In this document: piece by piece, positions 1 through 5,546 of the stretch
Numbering within the stretch: the first letter of the stretch is position 1
Layout: each line of letters starts with the position of its first letter
Assembly (NCBI GenBank): GCA_902495085.1
Contig: CABUWA010000042.1
Location: 1-13,484 of the forward strand
Direction: 5' to 3'
DNA from: an uncultured Collinsella sp.
GTDB taxonomy: Bacteria; Actinomycetota; Coriobacteriia; Coriobacteriales; Coriobacteriaceae
Length of the DNA: 13,484 nucleotides
The notes under the pieces: generated by a model
What the model was told of the DNA's origin: nothing
The model's input: the letters and a program-made list of their open reading frames with translations, nothing else
Database searches by the model: none
Made by a program: the position numbers and the translations under genes

Positions 1-288
1 GACATGATTGACACCGCTGGCACCCTGTGCGCCAACGTCAAGGAGCTCAAGGCTATGGGCGCTGGCGACATCTACGTCTGCGCCACCCACGGCATCTTCT
101 CCGGTCCGGCCATCGAGCGTCTGAACGACGCCCCGATCGTCGAGTGCCTCGTCACCGACGCCATTCCCGTCGAGGTCGGCGGCAAGATCAAGACCATCTC
201 GGTCGCCGAGGAGTTCGCTCAGGCCATCTCCGCCGTTTACCACGAGGAGCCCGTCTCTACGCTCGTCGGCGGCGACTTCGCGCTGTAA
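1..288 (+). CDS. prs: Ribose-phosphate pyrophosphokinase, C-terminal end (partial)
   Basis: This is the last 95 codons of PRPP synthetase, which transfers pyrophosphate from ATP to ribose 5-phosphate in the cytoplasm and supplies PRPP for nucleotide, histidine and tryptophan synthesis. The frame is open from base 1 and ends at TAA 286-288; the start lies outside the window. The first residues, DMIDTAGT, are the ribose-phosphate (PRPP-binding) loop of the family. They are followed by the typical GAGDIYVCATHGIFSGPA segment and the VTDAIP strand. The C-terminal length beyond the loop is normal for class I enzymes. A strong intrinsic terminator follows 34 bases after the stop. In many actinobacteria prs lies close to pth; here about 3.4 kb of mobile DNA separates the two. 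Confidence 0.97.
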   Translation, partial: DMIDTAGTLCANVKELKAMGAGDIYVCATHGIFSGPAIERLNDAPIVECLVTDAIPVEVGGKIKTISVAEEFAQAISAVYHEEPVSTLVGGDFAL

Positions 289-321
289 TCCAGCGTGCAT
301 CTCATCATCTTTGGTGTTTTT

Positions 322-353
322 AAAGGGTCGGAAGCTCGCTTCCGACCCTTTTT
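322..353 (+). terminator. Intrinsic terminator of prs
   Basis: A perfect 13-bp stem (322-334 with 339-351) starts AAAGGGTCGG, has a 4-base loop and runs into a T tract at 349-353. It lies 34 bases after the prs stop. The A run at the 5' side of the stem suggests it may also work from the other strand. Confidence 0.93.
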
Positions 354-374
354 CTACCCCTCGACAACCTGCTA

Positions 375-398
375 TGGACAGTTAGTTCAGATTTGTAT
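375..398 (+). repeat. Element A left inverted repeat
   Basis: 24-bp arm beginning TGGACAGTTAGTTCAG. It matches the arms at 2038-2061 (inverted, one mismatch), 3386-3412 (direct) and 3562-3588 (inverted). Confidence 0.88.
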
Positions 399-534
399 TT
401 ATTTAGGCATTCGTTTGGGTCATTTAATACGTCGAAAGCCCTCTTGCCGGCATAATTCCGCTCGATCCCTCCGCCTATGGATCTCTTCACCATGCCATTG
501 GCCCCATTTTGCCCACCGATTCCTTCAACAACGG

Positions 535-543
535 CAATACACC
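535..543. repeat. Target site duplication of the IS256-family element, left copy
   Basis: CAATACACC, identical to 2018-2026. The IS256 family makes 8-9 bp duplications, so the copies set the IS boundaries at 544 and 2017. Confidence 0.82.
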
Positions 544-2017
544 GATGGCGTGAATTTTTGTGGTGTAAGAGGGAGGGCCGCGTCAGCGCCCCCTGCGCCT
601 AAGGCTATTCCGCCACGCCGTGGCGGTCAAGGACCTCCCTTATGACCTCGTGCGCGGCCAGCCTTACCGCCTCGAGCCTCTCGCCCTCGAGCGGTTCCGG
701 GGCCGGGGCCGGGGCGGACGCGCGGGCGGCCGACTCGGGCGCGGCGACCCGGTGGGCGGCCCACCTGCCCTCCTCTCCGGCGAGCACCGCGCACACGAGC
801 CGCATCATGGACGCCTCGGAGGGGAACGACTGCACCGAGCGGTACCTCCTCTTGATCTCGCGGTTCGCACGCTCCTGCACGTTGTTCGTCCTGATCTTCT
901 GCCAGTGCTCGCGGGGGAAGGACATGAAGGCGAGCGCGTCCTCCCTCGCGCCCTCGAAGACGTCGCCGGCCGCGCGGGAGAGGGCGCGCACCCTGGGCGC
1001 CGCCAGGTCCCACGCCGCGCGGGCGACGTCGGCGTCGGCCTGCCCCGCGCACGCCCGGACCAGGTCGGCGGCGAGCGCCTGGCCGGCGAGGCTGTGGACG
1101 TGGCCCCTGATGTCGCGCTGGAGGTGCGTCAGGCACCGCTGCCAGGAGCAGCCCGGCAGGACCCTGGAGACGGCGGCGACGAGCCCCGCGTGGGCGTCGG
1201 ACACCGCGAGCCTCACGCCGCGCAGGCCCCTGTCCCTGAGGGAGCCGAGGAACTCGGACCAGGCGGCCTCGCTCTCGCTGTCGAAGCAGGCGCAGCCGAG
1301 GAACTCCTTGTGCCCGGAGGACGACATGCCGATCGCCGTGACGAGCGCGACGCTCGCGTAGCGCCCGCCGGTCCTGCACTTCATGTAGGTCGCGTCGAGC
1401 CACACGTAGGGGTGCTCGCCCTCGATCGGCCGGGTCCTGAACGCCTCGGCCTCCTCGTCCAGCCCGGCGCACAGCGCCGACACCTCGGAGCTGGACAGCG
1501 ACGAGACGCCGAGCTCCTCGGCGACGAGCCCGACCTTGCGGGTGCTCACGCCAGCGACGTACATCTCGCGCACGAGCGCGACCATGGACGCCTCGACGCG
1601 CGTGTAGCGCTCGAGTATGCCCTCGGGGAAGTAGGTCCCCTCGCGCAGCTTGGGGACCCGCAGCTCGAGGTCGCCGAGGGAGGTCGACAGGGACCTCTCG
1701 CGGTAGCCGTTCCTGCTGTTGACGCGCTCGGGCGACCTGGAGCCGCGGGGCGCGCCGCAGGCCTCCTGCGCCTGGGAGTCCATCAGGGCGTTGACCACGG
1801 ACTGGATCACCTCCCTGCCGAACTCCCTCAGGTCGTCGCACCGCGAGAACAGCGCGAGCAGGGCCTCGGTCTGGGGCCGGTCGAGGCCGAGCCCCCGGTC
1901 CGGCTGGGATAGAATGTCGCTGTGGGCCATCGTCTTTCCTTTCGTCGAATATCTAGGCACTGACGATTCTAGGCGATGGCCCTCCCTTGCTTCTTACACC
2001 ACGACTCTGCGCGCTAC
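544..2017 (-). mobile_element. IS256-family insertion sequence, 1474 bp
   Basis: The boundaries are set by the 9-bp direct repeat CAATACACC on both sides. The ends form imperfect inverted repeats: 544-570 (GATGGCGTG then GTGGTGTAAGA) and 1992-2017 (complement starts GTAGCGCGC, then GTGGTGTAAGA). The outer half is diverged and the inner 11 bp are identical. The arms also share GGGAGGGCC just inside, at 571-579 and 1978-1986. Known IS256 members have ends of this type, with GTGTAA near the inner edge, and a total length of 1.3-1.5 kb. One transposase gene fills the element. The intact target duplication and intact transposase suggest a fairly recent insertion. It landed inside element A, so A was there first. 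Confidence 0.88.
605..1930 (-). CDS. IS256-family (mutator-type) DDE transposase
   Basis: 441-residue transposase that cuts and joins IS ends. The family signatures are in order: catalytic Asp179 in VWLDATYMK, Asp245 in AVSDAHAGL, the WQRCLTHLQRD motif (Cys266, His269), and Glu353 in the TNNVQERANREIKRR motif. All three DDE residues are present, so the enzyme should be active. The ATG at 1930 is chosen because AAAGGAAAG lies just before it (1934-1942). A GTG at 1960 in the same frame would add ten residues but has no ribosome site. A TAGAAT -10-like box lies at 1966-1971 on the minus strand. The C-terminus carries an Ala/Pro-rich linker and a final helix beyond the conserved core. Base composition is visibly more GC-rich than the neighbouring genes, which fits arrival from elsewhere. 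Confidence 0.95.
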   Translation of the reverse strand: MAHSDILSQPDRGLGLDRPQTEALLALFSRCDDLREFGREVIQSVVNALMDSQAQEACGAPRGSRSPERVNSRNGYRERSLSTSLGDLELRVPKLREGTYFPEGILERYTRVEASMVALVREMYVAGVSTRKVGLVAEELGVSSLSSSEVSALCAGLDEEAEAFRTRPIEGEHPYVWLDATYMKCRTGGRYASVALVTAIGMSSSGHKEFLGCACFDSESEAAWSEFLGSLRDRGLRGVRLAVSDAHAGLVAAVSRVLPGCSWQRCLTHLQRDIRGHVHSLAGQALAADLVRACAGQADADVARAAWDLAAPRVRALSRAAGDVFEGAREDALAFMSFPREHWQKIRTNNVQERANREIKRRYRSVQSFPSEASMMRLVCAVLAGEEGRWAAHRVAAPESAARASAPAPAPEPLEGERLEAVRLAAHEVIREVLDRHGVAE

Positions 2018-2026
2018 CAATACACC
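2018..2026. repeat. Target site duplication of the IS256-family element, right copy
   Basis: CAATACACC, identical to 535-543; it marks the right boundary of the IS. Confidence 0.82.
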
Positions 2027-2037
2027 CCGGTCGCCTT

Positions 2038-2061
2038 ATACAAATCTGAACTAACTGCCCA
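2038..2061 (-). repeat. Element A right inverted repeat
   Basis: Complement of the left arm at 375-398, with one mismatch (C at 2058 where the other three copies imply T). Confidence 0.86.
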
Positions 2062-2179
2062 ACACCCACCTCAGTAGATGCCTCCAAGGCCAGCACATCG
2101 CTCCATTCTCCACTTTTTCAAGGAATTCCACATGATCACGCTACCGCCCGCGGCGCGCGACTCCCCTTTGAGCGAAAAG

Positions 2180-2199
2180 AACGATACGGCAATATCGTT
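2180..2199. promoter_or_regulatory. Palindrome upstream of the AbiEi-like gene, possible operator
   Basis: AACGATA (2180-2186) and TATCGTT (2193-2199) form a 7-bp perfect inverted repeat around a 6-base centre. It ends 27 bases before the ATG at 2227. That start has no Shine-Dalgarno sequence. A weak -10-like TACCTT at 2215-2220 would place transcription start at or next to the ATG, so a leaderless message is possible and the palindrome would overlap the -35 region. AbiEi antitoxins are known to repress their own promoters by binding inverted repeats, which is why an operator is suggested. No experimental or comparative support is visible here. Confidence 0.4.
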
Positions 2200-2226
2200 T
2201 CGCCAACGGATTAGTACCTTATAGCT

Positions 2227-3354
2227 ATGACGACCGTGATTTCACATCTCTCCGCCCTCCGCGCAATTCGCCGCGCTCGACGGGCGTACTCCGCCCTTCC
2301 CTGGGACGCCATCGATGACGAGCAACAGACACAAGCCCTCGAAGGTTGCGTTCCCAACAAGGACGCCATAGACTTTGCGGCCCTTGCAATACTTGACGCC
2401 TGGAGCGAAGACGACTCCGAGTGTCTAGATCTCTTTGTTGCGGGCGGCAACAACAGACGGCCCGACGGACGGCTCCTCCAGCACACCATCACCGCCCCTC
2501 TTCCCCAAGGTGCGATCATGCACATTGAATCCGACATCTACGCAACGTCTCCCGCCATGACGGCCATGCTTTGTTCCAAAAATGAATCAGTTGCCAAAAC
2601 CTTGATGCTTCTTATGGAGCTGCTCGGAACCTACTCACTTCCGCCCGAGGCAACTTACCCCATCGCCTACGACGACACGCGGCCCAAGGCCAACAGCTTC
2701 GAAGCGATGGACGACCTCGATTGCCAGGGCGACCAACCGACACCCGAAAAGCCAGCCGAAACACGCTACGAACAGGCACACTATAGATGCGAACCCGCTA
2801 CAACCATCGAAGAGCTCGAGGCAGTCGCACGGTTTGCCAAAAGTAGTTCCTACGCCTCGTTTCGTACGGCTGTCAAACTCGCCCGGGCCGGATCCGCATC
2901 CCCAGCGGAATCATTGATGTTCGCCGTCCTGGGCGCGCCCATGCGCTTTGGCGGATTCGGGTGTTGCAGTTTGCCCATGGGAGGCCTGCTGCTCAACTAT
3001 CGTGTCGATTTCGACACCCTTGCGGTCAACATGTCCTCGGGCATCCCCTACGCCATCTGCGACTTATATTGCCCGGCCGCCGGAGTCGACAACGAATACA
3101 ACGGAATTGGACATGAGCTTCAAAACGCCCGCATCCACGATGGCAATCGCAACAATGGCCTTAAAGCCATGGGTATCCACGTCCTGGTTATCAATCGTGA
3201 CCAAATGAAGGACCTTGTTGCACTCGAAGCCTTCGCCCAGACGATGCATCGACTTGCGGGGGTTCGATTCCGCTACCGCATCAAGGGTTATCGCAAGCGT
3301 CAGGCTGCCTGGCTCAACGCCCTGCGGGCCGGAATCGGCCTCGCGCCGGTCTAA
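2227..3354 (+). CDS. Orphan AbiEi-like / DUF559 (Vsr-fold) protein
   Basis: 375-residue protein without a firm function. Residues 95-135 (MHIESDIYATSPAMTAML, then LLMELLGTYS) resemble the linker found in AbiEi-type proteins of actinobacteria, where a 'v.vtSPa.Tal' motif recurs. The C-terminal third fits the DUF559/Vsr-like endonuclease fold: SPAES with Glu228, GG and LLLNY at 252-258, Asp279 in ICDLY, Glu290 in VDNEYNGIGHE, His296, Asp305 and Arg308 (HDGNRNNGL), then a GIHVLVI strand. A basic tail ends the protein. Family members are often linked to phage defence or toxin-antitoxin loci, but no nucleotidyltransferase toxin (AbiEii) or other partner lies next to it. It sits between two copies of the same ~203-bp repeat element, so it may be mobile cargo. 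There is no ribosome site at the ATG. Identification is by motif reading only. Confidence 0.6.
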   Translation: MTTVISHLSALRAIRRARRAYSALPWDAIDDEQQTQALEGCVPNKDAIDFAALAILDAWSEDDSECLDLFVAGGNNRRPDGRLLQHTITAPLPQGAIMHIESDIYATSPAMTAMLCSKNESVAKTLMLLMELLGTYSLPPEATYPIAYDDTRPKANSFEAMDDLDCQGDQPTPEKPAETRYEQAHYRCEPATTIEELEAVARFAKSSSYASFRTAVKLARAGSASPAESLMFAVLGAPMRFGGFGCCSLPMGGLLLNYRVDFDTLAVNMSSGIPYAICDLYCPAAGVDNEYNGIGHELQNARIHDGNRNNGLKAMGIHVLVINRDQMKDLVALEAFAQTMHRLAGVRFRYRIKGYRKRQAAWLNALRAGIGLAPV

Positions 3355-3385
3355 AAGACTTTTACCCAGTGTTACCTAGCATGGC

Positions 3386-3412
3386 TGGACAGTTAGTTCA
3401 GATTTGTATAAA
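3386..3412 (+). repeat. Element B left inverted repeat
   Basis: 27-bp arm, TGGACAGTTAGTTCAG inward, ending in GTATAAA. It is perfectly complementary to 3562-3588. Confidence 0.92.
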
Positions 3413-3561
3413 AAGACGGCTAATATCGAGGTAGTTTGCCGCCATCCCGGCGCCAGTCACCTCATTTGAAGACTCGAAAGATCTGAAATAGCGCAAAATG
3501 TGCTCCCCAAAGCGCCGTGGCAGTTCCGCGGTCCCAATTTTGACAGTCAAAGACCTCTTGG

Positions 3562-3588
3562 TTTATACAAATCTGAACTAACTGTCCA
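3562..3588 (-). repeat. Element B right inverted repeat
   Basis: Exact complement of 3386-3412. Confidence 0.92.
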
Positions 3589-3643
3589 CCCCGGCTTCTG
3601 ACGACTGCCTAAACGCCCTCATACAGCCTCAATCACCCGCCAT

Positions 3644-3672
3644 TTGACAGCAGCAACGGGGTCGCTCACCAT
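3644..3672 (+). promoter_or_regulatory. Probable pth promoter
   Basis: A consensus -35 box, TTGACA, lies at 3644-3649. At 17-bp spacing the -10 position (3667-3672) reads CACCAT, which keeps only the second and last bases of the consensus. Transcription would start near 3679, leaving a leader of about 24 bases before the ATG. Confidence 0.42.
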
Positions 3673-3702
3673 AGCAGGCGACAAATCGACGAAAGGAAGC
3701 AC

Positions 3703-4332
3703 ATGGCAGCTGCACAGCCGCTTAAGATTCGCATGGTTGCCGGGCTTGGCAACCCTGGCGAGGAATATGCCGAGACCCGCCACAACGCCGGCTTTAAGGC
3801 AATCGACGAGCTGGCCCGTCAGGCCGGTGTCACGTACTGGAAAAACCAGGCAGGCGCCGAGGTCGCGCTCATCAACATCAACGATCCCGAGGAAGAGGGT
3901 GGCAAGCGCCAGATTGTGCTGGTCAAGCCGCAGTCGTACATGAACACCTCAGGCGGCCCCATCTCCAAGCTTTGCCGCGAGTACAAAATCAAGGCCGAGG
4001 AGCTGCTCGTAATCCACGACGAGCTCGACATTCCCGCCGGCGACGTACGTGTTAAGGTGGGCGGTGGCCACGCCGGTCACAACGGCCTGCGCTCCATCAT
4101 CGACAAGATGGGCAGCCGCGACTTCAGCCGCATCCGCACCGGCATCGGCAACCCTCCCGGCAAGATGGCCGTCGCCGACTACGTGCTTAAGCAGCTGCGC
4201 GCCCGCGAGGCCGAGGATTTCCAGGACACCTGCGCACGCGCGGCCGACGCCGCCGGCCTAGCGATTGTGCACGGCGTAGTCTATGCTCGCGACCATGTCA
4301 ACGGCGCCGCTTCCGCCAACGGCAAGCACTAG
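3703..4332 (+). CDS. pth: Peptidyl-tRNA hydrolase
   Basis: 209-residue cytoplasmic enzyme that cleaves the ester bond of peptidyl-tRNAs released early from ribosomes, recycling the tRNA. The bacterial Pth motifs are all present: GLGNPGEEYAETRHNAGF (residues 14-31) with catalytic His27, KPQSYMNTSG with Asn81, VIHDELDIPAG with Asp106, and GGGHAGHNGLRSI with Asn127. These correspond to His20, Asn68, Asp93 and Asn114 of the E. coli enzyme. The length is slightly above the usual ~190 because of a short N-terminal extension and a C-terminal tail. AAGGAAG at 3693-3699 is well spaced from the ATG. The gene stands alone here, bracketed by element B upstream and element C immediately downstream. Confidence 0.97.
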   Translation: MAAAQPLKIRMVAGLGNPGEEYAETRHNAGFKAIDELARQAGVTYWKNQAGAEVALININDPEEEGGKRQIVLVKPQSYMNTSGGPISKLCREYKIKAEELLVIHDELDIPAGDVRVKVGGGHAGHNGLRSIIDKMGSRDFSRIRTGIGNPPGKMAVADYVLKQLRAREAEDFQDTCARAADAAGLAIVHGVVYARDHVNGAASANGKH

Positions 4333-4345
4333 AACCTACTATTTA

Positions 4346-4521
4346 GGGAGAGGTTTATTTTGGCAGGTTTTATCTACGGAAACGCCGCGGTGGCCGCATC
4401 GCAATAAACCCCGCACCGCCATACACACATAGCGCCCCAAAGGGGGCCGGCCTCATCACAACCCGAGGCCGGCCCCCTTTGCCGTTTTGCCTGATAAAAC
4501 CTGCCAAAATAAACCTCTCCC
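4346..4521. repeat. Element C: 176-bp unit with perfect 29-bp inverted repeats
   Basis: 4346-4374 and 4493-4521 are perfect 29-bp inverted repeats (left arm begins GGGAGAGGTTTATTTTGG). They enclose 118 bp that includes a strong hairpin. The left arm starts 13 bases after the pth stop. The ends differ from those of elements A and B, so this is a separate family. A partial third copy of the inner motif (TTTGGCAGGT) occurs at 4524-4533, just outside the right arm. No target duplication is obvious. It could be a MITE or a specialised 3'-end structure; nothing in it encodes protein. Confidence 0.75.
4439..4480 (+). terminator. Strong hairpin, probable pth terminator
   Basis: A perfect 16-bp stem (4439-4454 with 4465-4480, AAAGGGGGCCGGCCTC) with a 10-base loop, very GC-rich. 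The T tract is short (TTT, then TTTT five bases later), and the mirror strand is similar, so it may work in both directions. It lies inside element C. Confidence 0.7.
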
Positions 4522-4595
4522 CCTTTGGCAGGTCGAAGTGGATAAACCCTGCTCCCAACCGCCGAAGACACACGTAAGTGACATGTCCATAAGGG

Positions 4596-4601
4596 TATAA
4601 T
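4596..4601 (+). promoter_or_regulatory. -10 box of the nfnAB promoter
   Basis: TATAAT lies about 105 bases before the nfnA start. No good -35 hexamer lies 16-18 bp upstream; GTGACA at 4578-4583 is too close. The transcript would begin near 4608 with a leader of about 100 bases containing a small GCACA/TGTGC hairpin (4617-4631). Confidence 0.5.
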
Positions 4602-4706
4602 TTGCACCGTATGTCTGCACAACGCCTGTGCGCGTACGGTTTTATTCGGGCTACCGTCCATTTCCGTGGAGGCACGGTTCGGCGGCCCTAACAAGAGAGG
4701 GGTTCT

Positions 4707-5546
4707 ATGTATAAGATCCTGGAGAAGACGCAGTTCTCGGAGAAGGTGTTCAAGTTCCGCATCGAGGCGCCCGCAATCGCCAAGCATGCGCACGCTGGAC
4801 AGTTCCTCATGGTCCGCGCCAACGAGACGGGCGAGCGTGTCCCGTTTACCCTGGCCGGCTGGAACGGTGACGAGGGCTGGGTCGAGTTCATCTTCATGGT
4901 GATCGGCAAGACCACCGAGATGCTGTCCACTTACGAAGCCGGCGAGTCGCTGCGCGACGTCGTGGGCCCGCTGGGCGTTCCCACCGAGATGGCCGAGGGC
5001 CCCTGCGCCGTCATTGGCGGCGGCGTCGGCCTGGCAATTGCCTTCCCGGTCGCCAAGCACCTGGTCGAGACCGGTCACGAGGTGCACGCCATCATGGGCG
5101 CCCGCACCAAGGACCTCCTGCTCATGGAGGACCAGTTCCGCGAGCTCCTCGACAAGGACCACATCCATATCACCACCGACGACGGTTCCTACGGAGAGCA
5201 GGGCGTTGTCACCGCTCCGCTGGAGCGCCTGCTGCAGGACAAGGCCGTGAGCCAGGTCTTCTGCGTCGGCCCCGTTCCGATGATGAAGTTCTCGACCCTC
5301 ACCGCCCAGAAGTACGACACCCCCATCACCGCGTCGCTCAACCCCATCATGGTTGACGGCACCGGTATGTGCGGCTGCTGCCGCGTCGAGGTGGGCGGCG
5401 TGACCAAGTTCGCTTGCGTCGACGGCCCCGACTTCGATGCCACCCTGGTCGACTGGGATGACCTTCGTGCCCGCCAGGCCGCTTACCGTTCCGAAGAGGG
5501 CGAGTCCCTCAAGGCCTATGAGGAAAAGAGCTGCGCATGCCACTAG
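4707..5546 (+). CDS. nfnA: NfnA-type FAD/[2Fe-2S] subunit (ferredoxin-NADP+ reductase / sulfide dehydrogenase-like)
   Basis: 279-residue flavin/iron-sulfur subunit, the length expected for NfnA. With NfnB it would couple reduced ferredoxin and NADH to the reduction of NADP+ in the cytoplasm by flavin-based electron bifurcation. A ferredoxin-reductase-like FAD domain includes RVPFT (44-48). A dinucleotide-binding segment, AVIGGGVGLAIAFPVAK, covers 101-117. A [2Fe-2S] site near the C-terminus has Cys222, Cys225 and Cys237 in DGTGMCGCCR...FAC. Characterised relatives use three Cys plus an Asp; Asp217 is the nearby candidate. Cys224 is an extra cysteine where relatives usually have Ala or Ser. 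A GAGAGG ribosome site precedes the ATG. The last ten bases overlap the next gene, suggesting translational coupling. PyrK-like dihydroorotate dehydrogenase subunits are related, but the partner gene argues for NfnA. Confidence 0.9.
   Translation: MYKILEKTQFSEKVFKFRIEAPAIAKHAHAGQFLMVRANETGERVPFTLAGWNGDEGWVEFIFMVIGKTTEMLSTYEAGESLRDVVGPLGVPTEMAEGPCAVIGGGVGLAIAFPVAKHLVETGHEVHAIMGARTKDLLLMEDQFRELLDKDHIHITTDDGSYGEQGVVTAPLERLLQDKAVSQVFCVGPVPMMKFSTLTAQKYDTPITASLNPIMVDGTGMCGCCRVEVGGVTKFACVDGPDFDATLVDWDDLRARQAAYRSEEGESLKAYEEKSCACH

Larger units (their letters stand above)
375..2061. mobile_element. Inverted-repeat-bounded element A, interrupted by an IS256-family IS
   Basis: The ends 375-398 and 2038-2061 are 24-bp inverted repeats with one mismatch (378 against 2058); the left end reads TGGACAGTTAGTTCAG inward. 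Removing the IS (544-2017) and one copy of its 9-bp target duplication leaves 204 bp, almost the same size as element B (203 bp), which carries the same ends. The interior has no convincing gene. One minus-strand frame stays open across it but has no start or family resemblance that I can recognise. I see no target duplication for element A itself. It behaves like a small non-autonomous (MITE-like) unit, but the transposase that would move it is not identified here. Confidence 0.72.
3386..3588. mobile_element. Element B: 203-bp inverted-repeat (MITE-like) element
   Basis: A perfect 27-bp inverted repeat (3386-3412 with 3562-3588) encloses 149 bp with no recognisable gene. The ends match those of element A, but the interior does not obviously align with it by eye. 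It begins 31 bases after the stop of the AbiEi-like gene and ends 55 bases before the -35 box proposed for pth. No target duplication is apparent. It could be a non-autonomous transposable element or another kind of mobile repeat. Confidence 0.75.

Noticed and set aside
398..543. Minus-strand frame open across reconstructed element A, and the outward-reading peptide LYKSELTV (or YKSELTV) encoded by element ends
   Set aside because: No start codon with a ribosome site, no similarity between A and B in that frame, and the shared peptide follows simply from the shared inverted repeat.
620..1912. 430-codon plus-strand frame and other long frames over the transposase
   Set aside because: Very high G+C of the IS keeps several frames open; only the minus-strand frame carries the DDE motif and a ribosome site.
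552..2010. IS boundaries at the inner GTGGTGTAAGA motifs (560 and 2002)
   Set aside because: The adjacent 8-9 bases do not match. Moving the ends to 544 and 2017 gives an exact 9-bp duplication and ends that resemble known IS256 ends.
4374..5543. 389-codon open frame on the minus strand over nfnA
   Set aside because: It covers the well-supported nfnA gene in antisense and runs through element C and the nfnA promoter; the protein has no recognisable motifs.
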